Below, piece by piece: positions 57,901 through 64,000 of a stretch of 64,000 nt of DNA. The stretch is from contig NZ_CP062252.1 of assembly GCF_014863605.1 (NCBI RefSeq), forward strand, positions 4,721,001 to 4,785,000. Reading direction: 5' to 3'. The DNA is from Pseudomonas allokribbensis. Lineage in GTDB: Bacteria > Pseudomonadota > Gammaproteobacteria > Pseudomonadales > Pseudomonadaceae. Below the pieces are notes generated by a model. The model was not told the DNA's origin. It saw only the letters and a list, made by a program, of their open reading frames with translations, and did not search any database. Every line of letters begins with the position of its first letter. Position 1 is the stretch's first letter. Both the position numbers and the translations under genes were made by a program.

Positions 57901-59806
57901 CGTCGCTCAGCCGATGCAGTTCATCGAAGCGAGTGTCGGACAGACGCCGGATCATCTCCAGACGACTGTCATCGAGTCGCGCCAACGGCGGATCGATGCG
58001 TTTGAGTGTGTAAGCCCCGGACCATTGCTCGCTCGGCTCCGAGGCATGACGCCAGCCCCCGTGCTGATTGCGCTTGAGTATCGGGGCATAAGCCTCCGGG
58101 CGGACAGGATGCTGAATGCGCCAGCTCCTGGAAACCGGATCCCGGACCACGGCGTAGGCTCGATCGTCGACGCGGGCAAAAACCTTGCCGTCAGCCTGAT
58201 ACAGGCCTGTCGCGTCAGATTCAGCCCCCGCCCCTGCCGGTAAAGGTTGTTCATAGGCACTCAGTTGCGGCTTCCACAATCGGGACTGTCCATTGCGGTC
58301 AAGAATGGCGGTGAAAGGCTGGAAGAAGTCCGGGTGTTTTTGAACCGTCTTGATCGCCAGGGATTTCAGGACCTTGACGCCGGCACCCACGGCGGCCATC
58401 AAGGCAAGATTTTCCGCCACGCTGAGCAGGTGTGAAAAGGCTTCCTGACGGTCACCCCGATTCCAGTCCTCGATCCCTTCGTACACCTCAGCGAGCATTT
58501 GTCCGATCGCGACGCCTATCATCAATTGCCCCAGTACCGGCACGACGAACCCCGCCACGTTGGCGATCGTCATGCCGATTTCCAAGTACTGGATCAATCG
58601 TTTTTTGCGCTCTTCTTCATCGACATCGGCCGTCGGCACGGCGAGCGCACGGGCATCGAGTTGCAACTTGCCGACATGGCTCTTGAGCATGAAGTCGAAC
58701 AGCGGACCGGTCATCTCCAATTGTTTGACGTGCCCCAGGCTCTCCGTGTCGGCAAACGTCTTGAAAAAATCGACCTTATCGACTTCGCCGATGCAGTGGG
58801 TGAAGTAACTTTTGTAACTGCCCACCCCCAGTTTGAACTCCAGGTACGCGACGAACGCCTTGAAGCTGGCGTACTCGTACAGCGGCTGACCGGGTTCGCC
58901 GGGCATGTACACCAGACACCATTGATCGGGATCCAGCTCGATCGATTTTTCGGAGAACACCACGACACCCCAGAGGCAGCTGTCGAGTGCTTCAATGCCC
59001 TGCATGATCAGCGGCCGGCCCTTGAACTGAAGGCTTTTGGCATCGACGACGCCTCCGGCATCGATCAAGCGCTGAACCGTCTGGAAGCCTTCCCGGGAAA
59101 CGTGTTCCTTCATCAGCGCCAGGTGCAGATCCAGTTGCAGCATCTGCTTTTTCATCACCGAGATATTGCGAACCATCGGGCCGGTGGCGACCCGACTGCC
59201 ATTGACCTCCTTGACTCCAAACACCTGCTGGAAATGTTCCTGGTATAGCCGGCCCAGATCCAGCTCCCGGCAGAATGCGGCGAACGCCGTCGGTGTCAGA
59301 CCGGGAACGCCATCAGGTTTGCTGGCAATCCGCACGACGCTGCCTTCAGGGAAATAATCGGCTTGCGCCTCGTCTTCCGTGAAGTTCTGCATGGCCGCTT
59401 CGAGCAGCGTCGGGGTCGCCGGCGGAATGACTTTCTCCCCACCTCCAGACGGGGTCACCGCTTCACAACCGCAATAGCTTCCCGGCAACTCCAGATGGTC
59501 TTTCTCGACATCGAACACAGCCAGCCAGCGCGCAGTCAGGGCGCGATTCAACTGTTCGATGCAAAAATGCTTGAGCGATTGCAGCCGGCTCAGGTCTGTC
59601 TCGACTTGAGCCTGGGTTGTGTGCAAGTCACGCGCGGTCTTGTCCAGTGCCGCCAAGGTGTCGGCACTGGCCTTGAGCAGCACAGGGGGGAAGCTTTTCT
59701 GCAATGCCCTGGCGGTGTCCAGATCGCCTGTGGCCTCCAGCAAAAAGCTCAGTTTCTGTTTTTCCGTGAGGGTGATCGGTGTGACCGACACTGGTGTAGT
59801 GGACAT
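54974..59806 (-). CDS. Giant LRR protein with C-terminal NEL-type E3 ubiquitin ligase domain
   Basis: This protein has 1610 residues from the ATG at 59806, with AAGGA about 9 bases upstream; the upstream open frame is rejected. The N-terminal part resembles the DUF6543/dermonecrotic-toxin-like domain (LDLGRLYQEHFQQVFG), followed by hydrophobic helices around 420-500 (MTIANVAGFVVPVLGQLMIG). About 1150-1330 are leucine-rich repeats (LETLELGRNRLTQLP, LRRLGLGQNRIQLT, LQSLDLSENPLG). The C-terminal domain has Cys1406 in INCTDSAALNFSHLEV, the CxD motif of the IpaH/SspH/SlrP NEL ligases. Such proteins act on eukaryotic ubiquitin after secretion, but no secretion genes lie nearby. Confidence 0.85.
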   Translation of the reverse strand: MSTTPVSVTPITLTEKQKLSFLLEATGDLDTARALQKSFPPVLLKASADTLAALDKTARDLHTTQAQVETDLSRLQSLKHFCIEQLNRALTARWLAVFDVEKDHLELPGSYCGCEAVTPSGGGEKVIPPATPTLLEAAMQNFTEDEAQADYFPEGSVVRIASKPDGVPGLTPTAFAAFCRELDLGRLYQEHFQQVFGVKEVNGSRVATGPMVRNISVMKKQMLQLDLHLALMKEHVSREGFQTVQRLIDAGGVVDAKSLQFKGRPLIMQGIEALDSCLWGVVVFSEKSIELDPDQWCLVYMPGEPGQPLYEYASFKAFVAYLEFKLGVGSYKSYFTHCIGEVDKVDFFKTFADTESLGHVKQLEMTGPLFDFMLKSHVGKLQLDARALAVPTADVDEEERKKRLIQYLEIGMTIANVAGFVVPVLGQLMIGVAIGQMLAEVYEGIEDWNRGDRQEAFSHLLSVAENLALMAAVGAGVKVLKSLAIKTVQKHPDFFQPFTAILDRNGQSRLWKPQLSAYEQPLPAGAGAESDATGLYQADGKVFARVDDRAYAVVRDPVSRSWRIQHPVRPEAYAPILKRNQHGGWRHASEPSEQWSGAYTLKRIDPPLARLDDSRLEMIRRLSDTRFDELHRLSDDSLPLPPRLRDMIERFGLERRGRDFIVAMERGEATDPRHVQEQMHVLPRLANWPQDRYIKVVDEDGGIAATFPPGSIDDDTLSVIVSNTQLERGELLQTVIDGLYPKEVEALVGANVAPADQGVALAKVLGAAVKADRRSMFDHLYRRYDQTLDSEVLKARQAFPDVPARYAQELIRQASSVERLLLRTTGRVPMGLAQRLSEATSNIRLDRALTGFYLAEVANADTEKLAIGLLPQLSGWDPQLYLELRAQSLRGNLLQTLGKKPLTPGNSLTLVRLENGYEGFDSQAKSLGQVFGPDSLYQVILKGLSPRQIKAIGLAEARPEDGWRLRSQLLSSALDEREGSNRLLNGDRFEPAIRESVCTLSNPPGEATHHPQRLLRKVKKLFPLFSDMQAREFLDQLGSDHLTRALRVRQLQDDLERLREVLDTWMDDAVAIKAEGGVLSEVRECRHLVAYEIEDSFRRLIFLPDEFYRSAYGLKLDGMRFGKLPILPPGLTFDHVRHLSLQNMHLDNDVAYFLKAFKNLETLELGRNRLTQLPEVVSLMPNLRRLGLGQNRIQLTEQALVKLSRMRNLQSLDLSENPLGATLDVSEMFELTDLSVRNTRTTELPKGLQRLPHLDRVDLRDNDIRDLPQWLFETPRRFSETINLRNNPISDLSSTHLENYRKKIGVGMGYLENDIARLDEHQARSIWLTETGGTVGSRRLQTWNAINDDPMAEGLFHLLAELGNTADSEFVREDMSRRVWTVLEATQANAELREQIFNLAANPINCTDSAALNFSHLEVAVHVRNVLRVSGGRQVSAAVLMRLARGLFQLEQIDLIAAEHARDQGSPDPLEVTLAYRTGLARAFDLPGQPSHMRYAEVADVTSDDLVTAINRIQTAELSPKWLDFLVRQPFWSDYVKNSFAQQFDDARVPHQVEVQALFDRAEELSSADYLSEMNLCATRLEQTENALLQRLTLQVTELIERGTCIAPGD

Positions 59807-60104
59807 GGGCAATATTCCTTTATTGCTGTTGAGTCCCTTCACCCTAGCGATCCCGTCATCAAATAAAAAACACGAATAACTGCCCGTTCGGGCCCGCAAA
59901 CAAGCAGCAATCCGTATGTTTCGAATACTTATCTACTACCTGACACTTCAGCCAGACTGGTAACGGCCCACCGGTCAGACCAACGCACTTATAACTGATC
60001 GTTCTAAAACTCCCACATCCGAGCCGGGTCAGTTTCTGGGTACCGGCCACTTCGGCGCGGTTCAGCGACACCCTCTCCCCAACGGAAAAACCGGTAAGGA
60101 CTTT
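59807..60104. other. 298-bp divergent intergenic region
   Basis: It separates the LRR-NEL gene (leftward) from the NAGGN operon (rightward) and must carry both promoters. An imperfect GCCC/GGGC hairpin is at 59882-59893. A TATAAC near 59990 could be a -10 box for the NAGGN operon, but no good -35 was found; osmotic regulation is expected from the pathway. No gene is seen. Confidence 0.4.
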
Positions 60105-61877
60105 ATGTGCGGATTAGCTGGCGAGTTACGCTTTGATCAACAACCTGCAGACCTTGCAGCCATCGAGCGAATCACCCATCACCTGGCCCCTCGCGGCCCT
60201 GATGCGTGGGGGTTCCATGCCCAGGGGCCGATTGCCCTGGGCCATCGACGCCTGAAAATCATGGACCTGTCGGACGGCTCGGCGCAGCCGATGATCGACA
60301 GCCAACTGGGCTTGTCCCTGGCCTTCAATGGCGCGATCTACAACTTCCCGGAACTGCGCGCCGAACTCGAAGCGCTCGGTTATGCGTTCTACTCCGGCGG
60401 CGACACCGAAGTGCTGCTCAAGGGCTATCACGCCTGGGGCGAAGCGCTGCTGCCGAAACTCAACGGCATGTTCGCCTTCGCCATCTGGGAGCGCGATGCC
60501 CAGCGCCTGTTCATCGCCCGCGACCGCCTCGGCGTCAAACCTCTGTACCTGTCGCGCACCGGCCAGCGCCTGCGCTTTGCCTCGGCCCTGCCGGCGCTGC
60601 TCAAGGGCGGTGACATCAACCCGATACTCGATCCGGTGGCACTCAACCATTACCTGAATTTTCACGCTGTGGTGCCAGCGCCGCGCACCTTGCTGGCCGG
60701 CATCGAAAAGCTGCCGCCAGCAAGCTGGATGCGCATTGAAGCGGACGGCACCACCGAGCAGAAAACCTGGTGGACGCTGCCATACGGCCCACGCGACGAC
60801 GAGAAAAATCTGACCCTGGAAGACTGGCGCGAGCGCGTGCTCGACAGCACCCGCGAAGCCGTGGCGATCCGCCAACGGGCGGCGGTGGATGTCGGCGTAT
60901 TGCTTTCCGGCGGTGTCGATTCGAGCATGCTGGTCGGCCTGTTGCGCGAAGTCGGCGTGGAAAACCTGTCGACCTTTTCCATCGGTTTCCAGGATGCCGG
61001 CGGCGAACGCGGTGATGAATTTCAATATTCGGATTTGATCGCCAGACACTACGGCACCCAGCACCATCAACTGCGCATCGACGAAAAGGAAATCATCGAG
61101 CAACTGCCCGCCGCCTTCCGAGCCATGAGCGAGCCGATGGTCAGCCACGACTGCATCGCCTTCTATCTGCTGTCCCGCGAAGTGGCCAAGCATTGCAAAG
61201 TGGTACAGAGCGGCCAGGGCGCCGACGAATTGTTCGCCGGTTATCACTGGTATCCGCAGGTGGACGGCGCGGCCGATCCGTATGCGGCCTACCGCGAGGC
61301 GTTTTTCGACCGCAGCTACGACGATTACGCCGCCACGGTGCAGCCTAAATGGCTGACAGCGAATGACACTGCCGGCGACTTCGTGAAGGAACATTTCGCA
61401 CAGCCCGGCGCCGATGCGACGGTCGACAAGGCCCTGCGTCTGGACAGCACGGTGATGCTGGTGGACGACCCGGTCAAACGCGTCGACAACATGACCATGG
61501 CCTGGGGCCTGGAAGCGCGCACGCCGTTTCTCGACTATCGCCTGGTGGAATTGTCGGCCCGTGTTCCGGGCAAATTCAAACTGCCCGACGGCGGCAAGCA
61601 GGTATTGAAAGAAGCCGCGCGACTGGTGATTCCGAGCGAAGTGATCGACCGCAAGAAAGGCTATTTCCCGGTACCGGGCCTCAAGCATCTGCAAGGCGAC
61701 ACCCTGAACTGGGTACGCGAACTGCTGCTGGATCCGGCCCAGGATCGCGGCCTGTTCAACCCCGCCATGCTCGACAAATTGCTGACCGATCCACAAGGCC
61801 AGTTGACCCCGCTGCGCGGCTCCAAGCTGTGGCAACTGGCGGCCCTGAACCTGTGGCTCAGCGAACAAGGAATCTGA
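60105..61877 (+). CDS. N-acetylglutaminylglutamine amidotransferase (asparagine synthase type)
   Basis: This 590-residue AsnB-like enzyme starts MCGLAGELRF, whose Cys2 is the glutaminase nucleophile after Met removal. The glutaminase domain covers about 1-210 (PRGPDAWGFHAQGPIALGHR, LSLAFNGAIYN). The synthetase domain has the ATP-pyrophosphatase loop VGVLLSGGVDSSMLVGLL and SGQGADELFAGYHWYPQVDG. Adjacent to the synthetase gene (3 bp), it forms the osmoprotectant NAGGN pair known as asnO-ngg, and would amidate N-acetylglutaminylglutamine. The ribosome site AAGGA lies 4 bases before the ATG. Confidence 0.92.
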   Translation: MCGLAGELRFDQQPADLAAIERITHHLAPRGPDAWGFHAQGPIALGHRRLKIMDLSDGSAQPMIDSQLGLSLAFNGAIYNFPELRAELEALGYAFYSGGDTEVLLKGYHAWGEALLPKLNGMFAFAIWERDAQRLFIARDRLGVKPLYLSRTGQRLRFASALPALLKGGDINPILDPVALNHYLNFHAVVPAPRTLLAGIEKLPPASWMRIEADGTTEQKTWWTLPYGPRDDEKNLTLEDWRERVLDSTREAVAIRQRAAVDVGVLLSGGVDSSMLVGLLREVGVENLSTFSIGFQDAGGERGDEFQYSDLIARHYGTQHHQLRIDEKEIIEQLPAAFRAMSEPMVSHDCIAFYLLSREVAKHCKVVQSGQGADELFAGYHWYPQVDGAADPYAAYREAFFDRSYDDYAATVQPKWLTANDTAGDFVKEHFAQPGADATVDKALRLDSTVMLVDDPVKRVDNMTMAWGLEARTPFLDYRLVELSARVPGKFKLPDGGKQVLKEAARLVIPSEVIDRKKGYFPVPGLKHLQGDTLNWVRELLLDPAQDRGLFNPAMLDKLLTDPQGQLTPLRGSKLWQLAALNLWLSEQGI

Positions 61878-61880
61878 TCG

Positions 61881-63626
61881 ATGAAACCTCACGCCACGGC
61901 TTACAGCCAGCGGCTGCTGCGCGGTCAGACACCGTCCTACGAACGCTTGCAGGCGCGGCTGGCCGAAGATGGCAACCAACCGAGCGCCGAGCCGATCGCC
62001 GTGCATTGCGGCTGGGGCCGCTTGCTGATCGGCCACACCTTTCCCGACCCGGCCAGCCTCGCCCAAGAGTTGCTCAACGAGCAGCCGGGCGAACGCGATA
62101 TTGCGCTGTACGTGGCCGCGCCGCAGCAGGTTCTCGGCCTGGAGCCGACTCAACTGTTTCTCGATCCGTCCGACACGTTGCGCCTGTGGTTCAGCGATTA
62201 CCGTCAGGCAACACGGGTGTTTCGCGGCTTCCGCATCCGTCGTGCGCAAAGCGAAGAGGACTGGGAATCGATTAATCAGCTGTATCAGGCACGCGGCATG
62301 CTGCCGATCGATGCCACCCTGCTCACTCCGCATCATCAGGGCGGCCCGGTGTATTGGCTGGCCGAGGACGAGGACAGCGGCGCGGTAATCGGCAGCGTCA
62401 TGGGCCTCAATCATCAGAAGGCTTACAACGACCCGGAAAACGGCAGCAGCCTGTGGTGCCTGGCGGTCGATCCGCAGTGTTCGCGCCCCGGTGTCGGTGA
62501 AGTGCTGGTGCGGCATCTGATCGAGCACTTCATGAGTCGGGGTCTGAGTTACCTCGACCTGTCGGTGCTGCACGATAACCGCCAGGCGAAAAACCTCTAT
62601 GCGAAGCTCGGTTTTCGCAACCTCTCGACCTTTGCGATCAAGCGCAAGAACGGCATCAACCAGCCACTGTTCCTCGGGCCGGGGCCGGAGGCCGCGTTCA
62701 ATCCCTATGCACGGATCATTGTCGAGGAAGCCCATCGGCGTGGCATCGATGTGCAAGTGGACGATGCCGATGCCGGGCTGTTCACCCTCAGCCATGGCGG
62801 TCGCCGGGTGCGTTGCCGCGAGTCGCTGAGCGACCTGACCAGCGCCATCAGCATGAATCTGTGCCAGGACAAGAGCCTGACCCATAAAGTGCTGAAAAGC
62901 GCCGGGTTGAATGTACCGGCACAGCAACTGACAGCGAATGCGGACGACAATCTGGCGTTTCTCGACGAGCATCAGCGGGTGGTGGTCAAACCGCTGGATG
63001 GCGAGCAAGGCCAAGGCGTGGCGGTGGATCTGCAAAGCATCGAAGAGGTGCAGCAAGCCATCGAAACGGCGAAGCAATTTGACAGCCGCGTGTTGCTCGA
63101 AAGCTTCCACGAAGGCCTCGACCTGCGGATTCTGGTAATCGGTTTCGACGTGGTTGCCGCGGCGATCCGCCGACCGGCCGAAGTGGTCGGCGACGGCCAT
63201 CACTCCATCGGCGCGCTGATCGAAGCCCAGAGCCGACGCCGGCAAGCGGCCACCGGCGGCGAAAGCAAAATCCCGCTGGACCACGAAACCCAACGCACCT
63301 TGCACGCGGCAGGTTACGACTACAGCAGCATCCTGCCGGCCGGCGAGCATCTGTTCGTGCGGCGTACGGCGAACCTTCACACCGGCGGCACCCTGGAAGA
63401 CGTCACGGCGATTCTGCATCCGACCCTGGTCGATGCCGCGGTGCGTGCGGCGCGAGCACTGGACATTCCGATGGTCGGGCTCGACCTGATGGTGCCCGCC
63501 GCCGATCAGCCGGAGTACGTGTTCATCGAAGCCAACGAACGGGCGGGCCTGGCCAACCATGAACCGCAGCCGACGGCCGAGCGGTTTGTCGATTTGCTGT
63601 TTCCGCACAGTCAGCCGGCCGTTTGA
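61881..63626 (+). CDS. ngg: N-acetylglutaminylglutamine synthetase (GNAT + ATP-grasp)
   Basis: This 581-residue fused enzyme has a central GNAT acetyltransferase domain at about 110-270 (GNAT marks: LWCLAVDPQCSRPGVGEVLV, LDLSVLHDNRQAKNLYAKLGF) and a C-terminal ATP-grasp domain at about 285-575. The latter has RVVVKPLDGEQGQGVAVDLQ, LLESFHEGLDLRILVIG, and FIEANERAGLANHE as metal-binding end. It would acetylate glutamine and link it to a second glutamine. The start follows the amidotransferase stop by 3 bp. The arrangement matches the family's two-gene NAGGN system. Confidence 0.92.
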   Translation: MKPHATAYSQRLLRGQTPSYERLQARLAEDGNQPSAEPIAVHCGWGRLLIGHTFPDPASLAQELLNEQPGERDIALYVAAPQQVLGLEPTQLFLDPSDTLRLWFSDYRQATRVFRGFRIRRAQSEEDWESINQLYQARGMLPIDATLLTPHHQGGPVYWLAEDEDSGAVIGSVMGLNHQKAYNDPENGSSLWCLAVDPQCSRPGVGEVLVRHLIEHFMSRGLSYLDLSVLHDNRQAKNLYAKLGFRNLSTFAIKRKNGINQPLFLGPGPEAAFNPYARIIVEEAHRRGIDVQVDDADAGLFTLSHGGRRVRCRESLSDLTSAISMNLCQDKSLTHKVLKSAGLNVPAQQLTANADDNLAFLDEHQRVVVKPLDGEQGQGVAVDLQSIEEVQQAIETAKQFDSRVLLESFHEGLDLRILVIGFDVVAAAIRRPAEVVGDGHHSIGALIEAQSRRRQAATGGESKIPLDHETQRTLHAAGYDYSSILPAGEHLFVRRTANLHTGGTLEDVTAILHPTLVDAAVRAARALDIPMVGLDLMVPAADQPEYVFIEANERAGLANHEPQPTAERFVDLLFPHSQPAV

Positions 63627-63636
63627 TCTCTCTTCA

Positions 63637-63669
63637 GCGTCATTCCCGTGTCGAACGCGGGAATGACGC
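63637..63669 (+). repeat. 12-bp perfect inverted repeat between ngg and the peptidase gene
   Basis: GCGTCATTCCCG and CGGGAATGACGC form a long perfect hairpin (extendable by two pairs) with loop TCGAA, 10 bp after ngg and just before the ribosome site of the next gene. No U-run follows, so it may stabilise or attenuate the transcript, or be a dispersed palindrome. Confidence 0.75.
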
Positions 63670-63687
63670 CCCGCAACAGGAGTTTCC

Positions 63688-64000
63688 ATGACCACCCACA
63701 TTCCCGAACCGGATCTGAACTACCTGCAAAAAGTCCTGCTGGAGATGCTCGCCATTCCCAGCCCTACCGGGTTCACCGACACCATCGTGCGTTATGTCGC
63801 CGAGCGGCTGGAAGAGCTCGGCATCCCCTTCGAAATGACCCGTCGCGGCACCATCCGCGCCACGCTCAAGGGCAAAAAAAACAGCCCCGACCGTGCAGTG
63901 TCAGCGCACCTGGACACCATCGGTGCCGCCGTGCGCGCGGTGAAAGACAACGGGCGCCTGACCCTGGCGCCGGTCGGTTGCTGGTCGAGCCGTTTCGCCG
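63688..64000 (+). CDS. M42-family peptidase of the NAGGN system, N-terminal part (partial)
   Basis: The ATG at 63688 follows CAGGAG and opens a frame that runs off the window (104 codons seen). It begins MTTHIPEPDLNYLQKVLLEM, then LAIPSPTGFTDTIVRYVAER and the metal-ligand SAHLDTIGAAVRAVKDNGRL (AHxD), which is the M42/M20 zinc peptidase pattern. A peptidase of this type follows asnO-ngg in many Pseudomonas, where it is annotated as the NAGGN-system M42 peptidase and may break down the dipeptide. The C-terminus is not available. Confidence 0.85.
   Translation, partial: MTTHIPEPDLNYLQKVLLEMLAIPSPTGFTDTIVRYVAERLEELGIPFEMTRRGTIRATLKGKKNSPDRAVSAHLDTIGAAVRAVKDNGRLTLAPVGCWSSRFA

Noticed and set aside
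60126..63701. 1191-codon open frame on the - strand opposite the NAGGN genes
   Set aside because: It spans two clear genes and their junction, has a His/Arg/Gln-rich shadow composition and no recognisable motif. It is an artefact of codon bias.
1..64000. CRISPR arrays, tRNA/rRNA genes, prophage or insertion sequences
   Set aside because: No regularly spaced repeats, tRNA cloverleaf, transposase or integrase motifs were recognised; the accessory genes appear without mobile-element marks.

Overview
The window looks like the chromosome of a fluorescent-group Pseudomonas. The evidence is the Pseudomonas-type gyrA-serC-pheA-hisC-(tyrA-aroA fusion)-cmk-rpsA-ihfB run, the mtnA/MTA deaminase/ubiG/mupP/yciK block beyond gyrA, an UndA-type 1-undecene synthase and an N-acetylglutaminylglutamine amide (NAGGN) osmoprotectant operon. 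No rRNA, tRNA, CRISPR array, integrase or insertion sequence was found.

Region 1 (1-15.8 kb) is a surface-polysaccharide (O-antigen) locus next to ihfB, the usual position in Pseudomonas. From the left, on the + strand, come the end of a Wzm-type permease, a short Wzt-type ATPase, and a tightly packed set: DegT aminotransferase, SDR, ATP-grasp ligase and metallophosphoesterase. On the - strand, running towards it from the ihfB side, are rmlB-rmlD-rmlA, a GT2 glycosyltransferase, a WbpV-like SDR, two more glycosyltransferases, a GT2, a methyltransferase and an acyltransferase. The two transcription directions meet at a hairpin near 4.65 kb. Export is by ABC transporter; no wzx, wzy, wzz or rmlC is present here.

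Region 2 (15.9-33.3 kb) is core genome: a LapA-family membrane protein, ihfB, a small lipoprotein, rpsA with a structured leader and a UUCG terminator, cmk, the tyrA-aroA fusion, hisC, pheA, serC, gyrA (wild-type-looking quinolone region), then mtnA, MTA deaminase, ubiG, mupP and a yciK-type SDR.

Region 3 (33.3-42.7 kb) is accessory and signalling: a diguanylate cyclase with a sigma-54-like site in its leader, undA, a membrane GGDEF/EAL protein, and a giant toxin-like protein ending in a deaminase domain. Its reading frame is broken exactly at an in-frame TTTTTTA slippery heptamer.

Region 4 (42.7-55 kb) is again mostly housekeeping: an ABC exporter, a DsbA-fold protein, trhO, bolA, a DUF2059 protein, fumC, a DMT transporter, a small DUF6316 protein, a thiolase, polyphosphate:AMP phosphotransferase and mnmC.

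Region 5 (55-64 kb) holds a 1610-residue LRR protein with a C-terminal NEL-type E3 ubiquitin ligase signature (CxD), then the NAGGN operon (amidotransferase, synthetase, start of an M42 peptidase), cut by the window end.

The most noteworthy items are the frame-split deaminase toxin without an adjacent immunity gene, the NEL-type LRR protein, and the uncharacterised aminotransferase/ATP-grasp/phosphoesterase set beside the O-antigen exporter.
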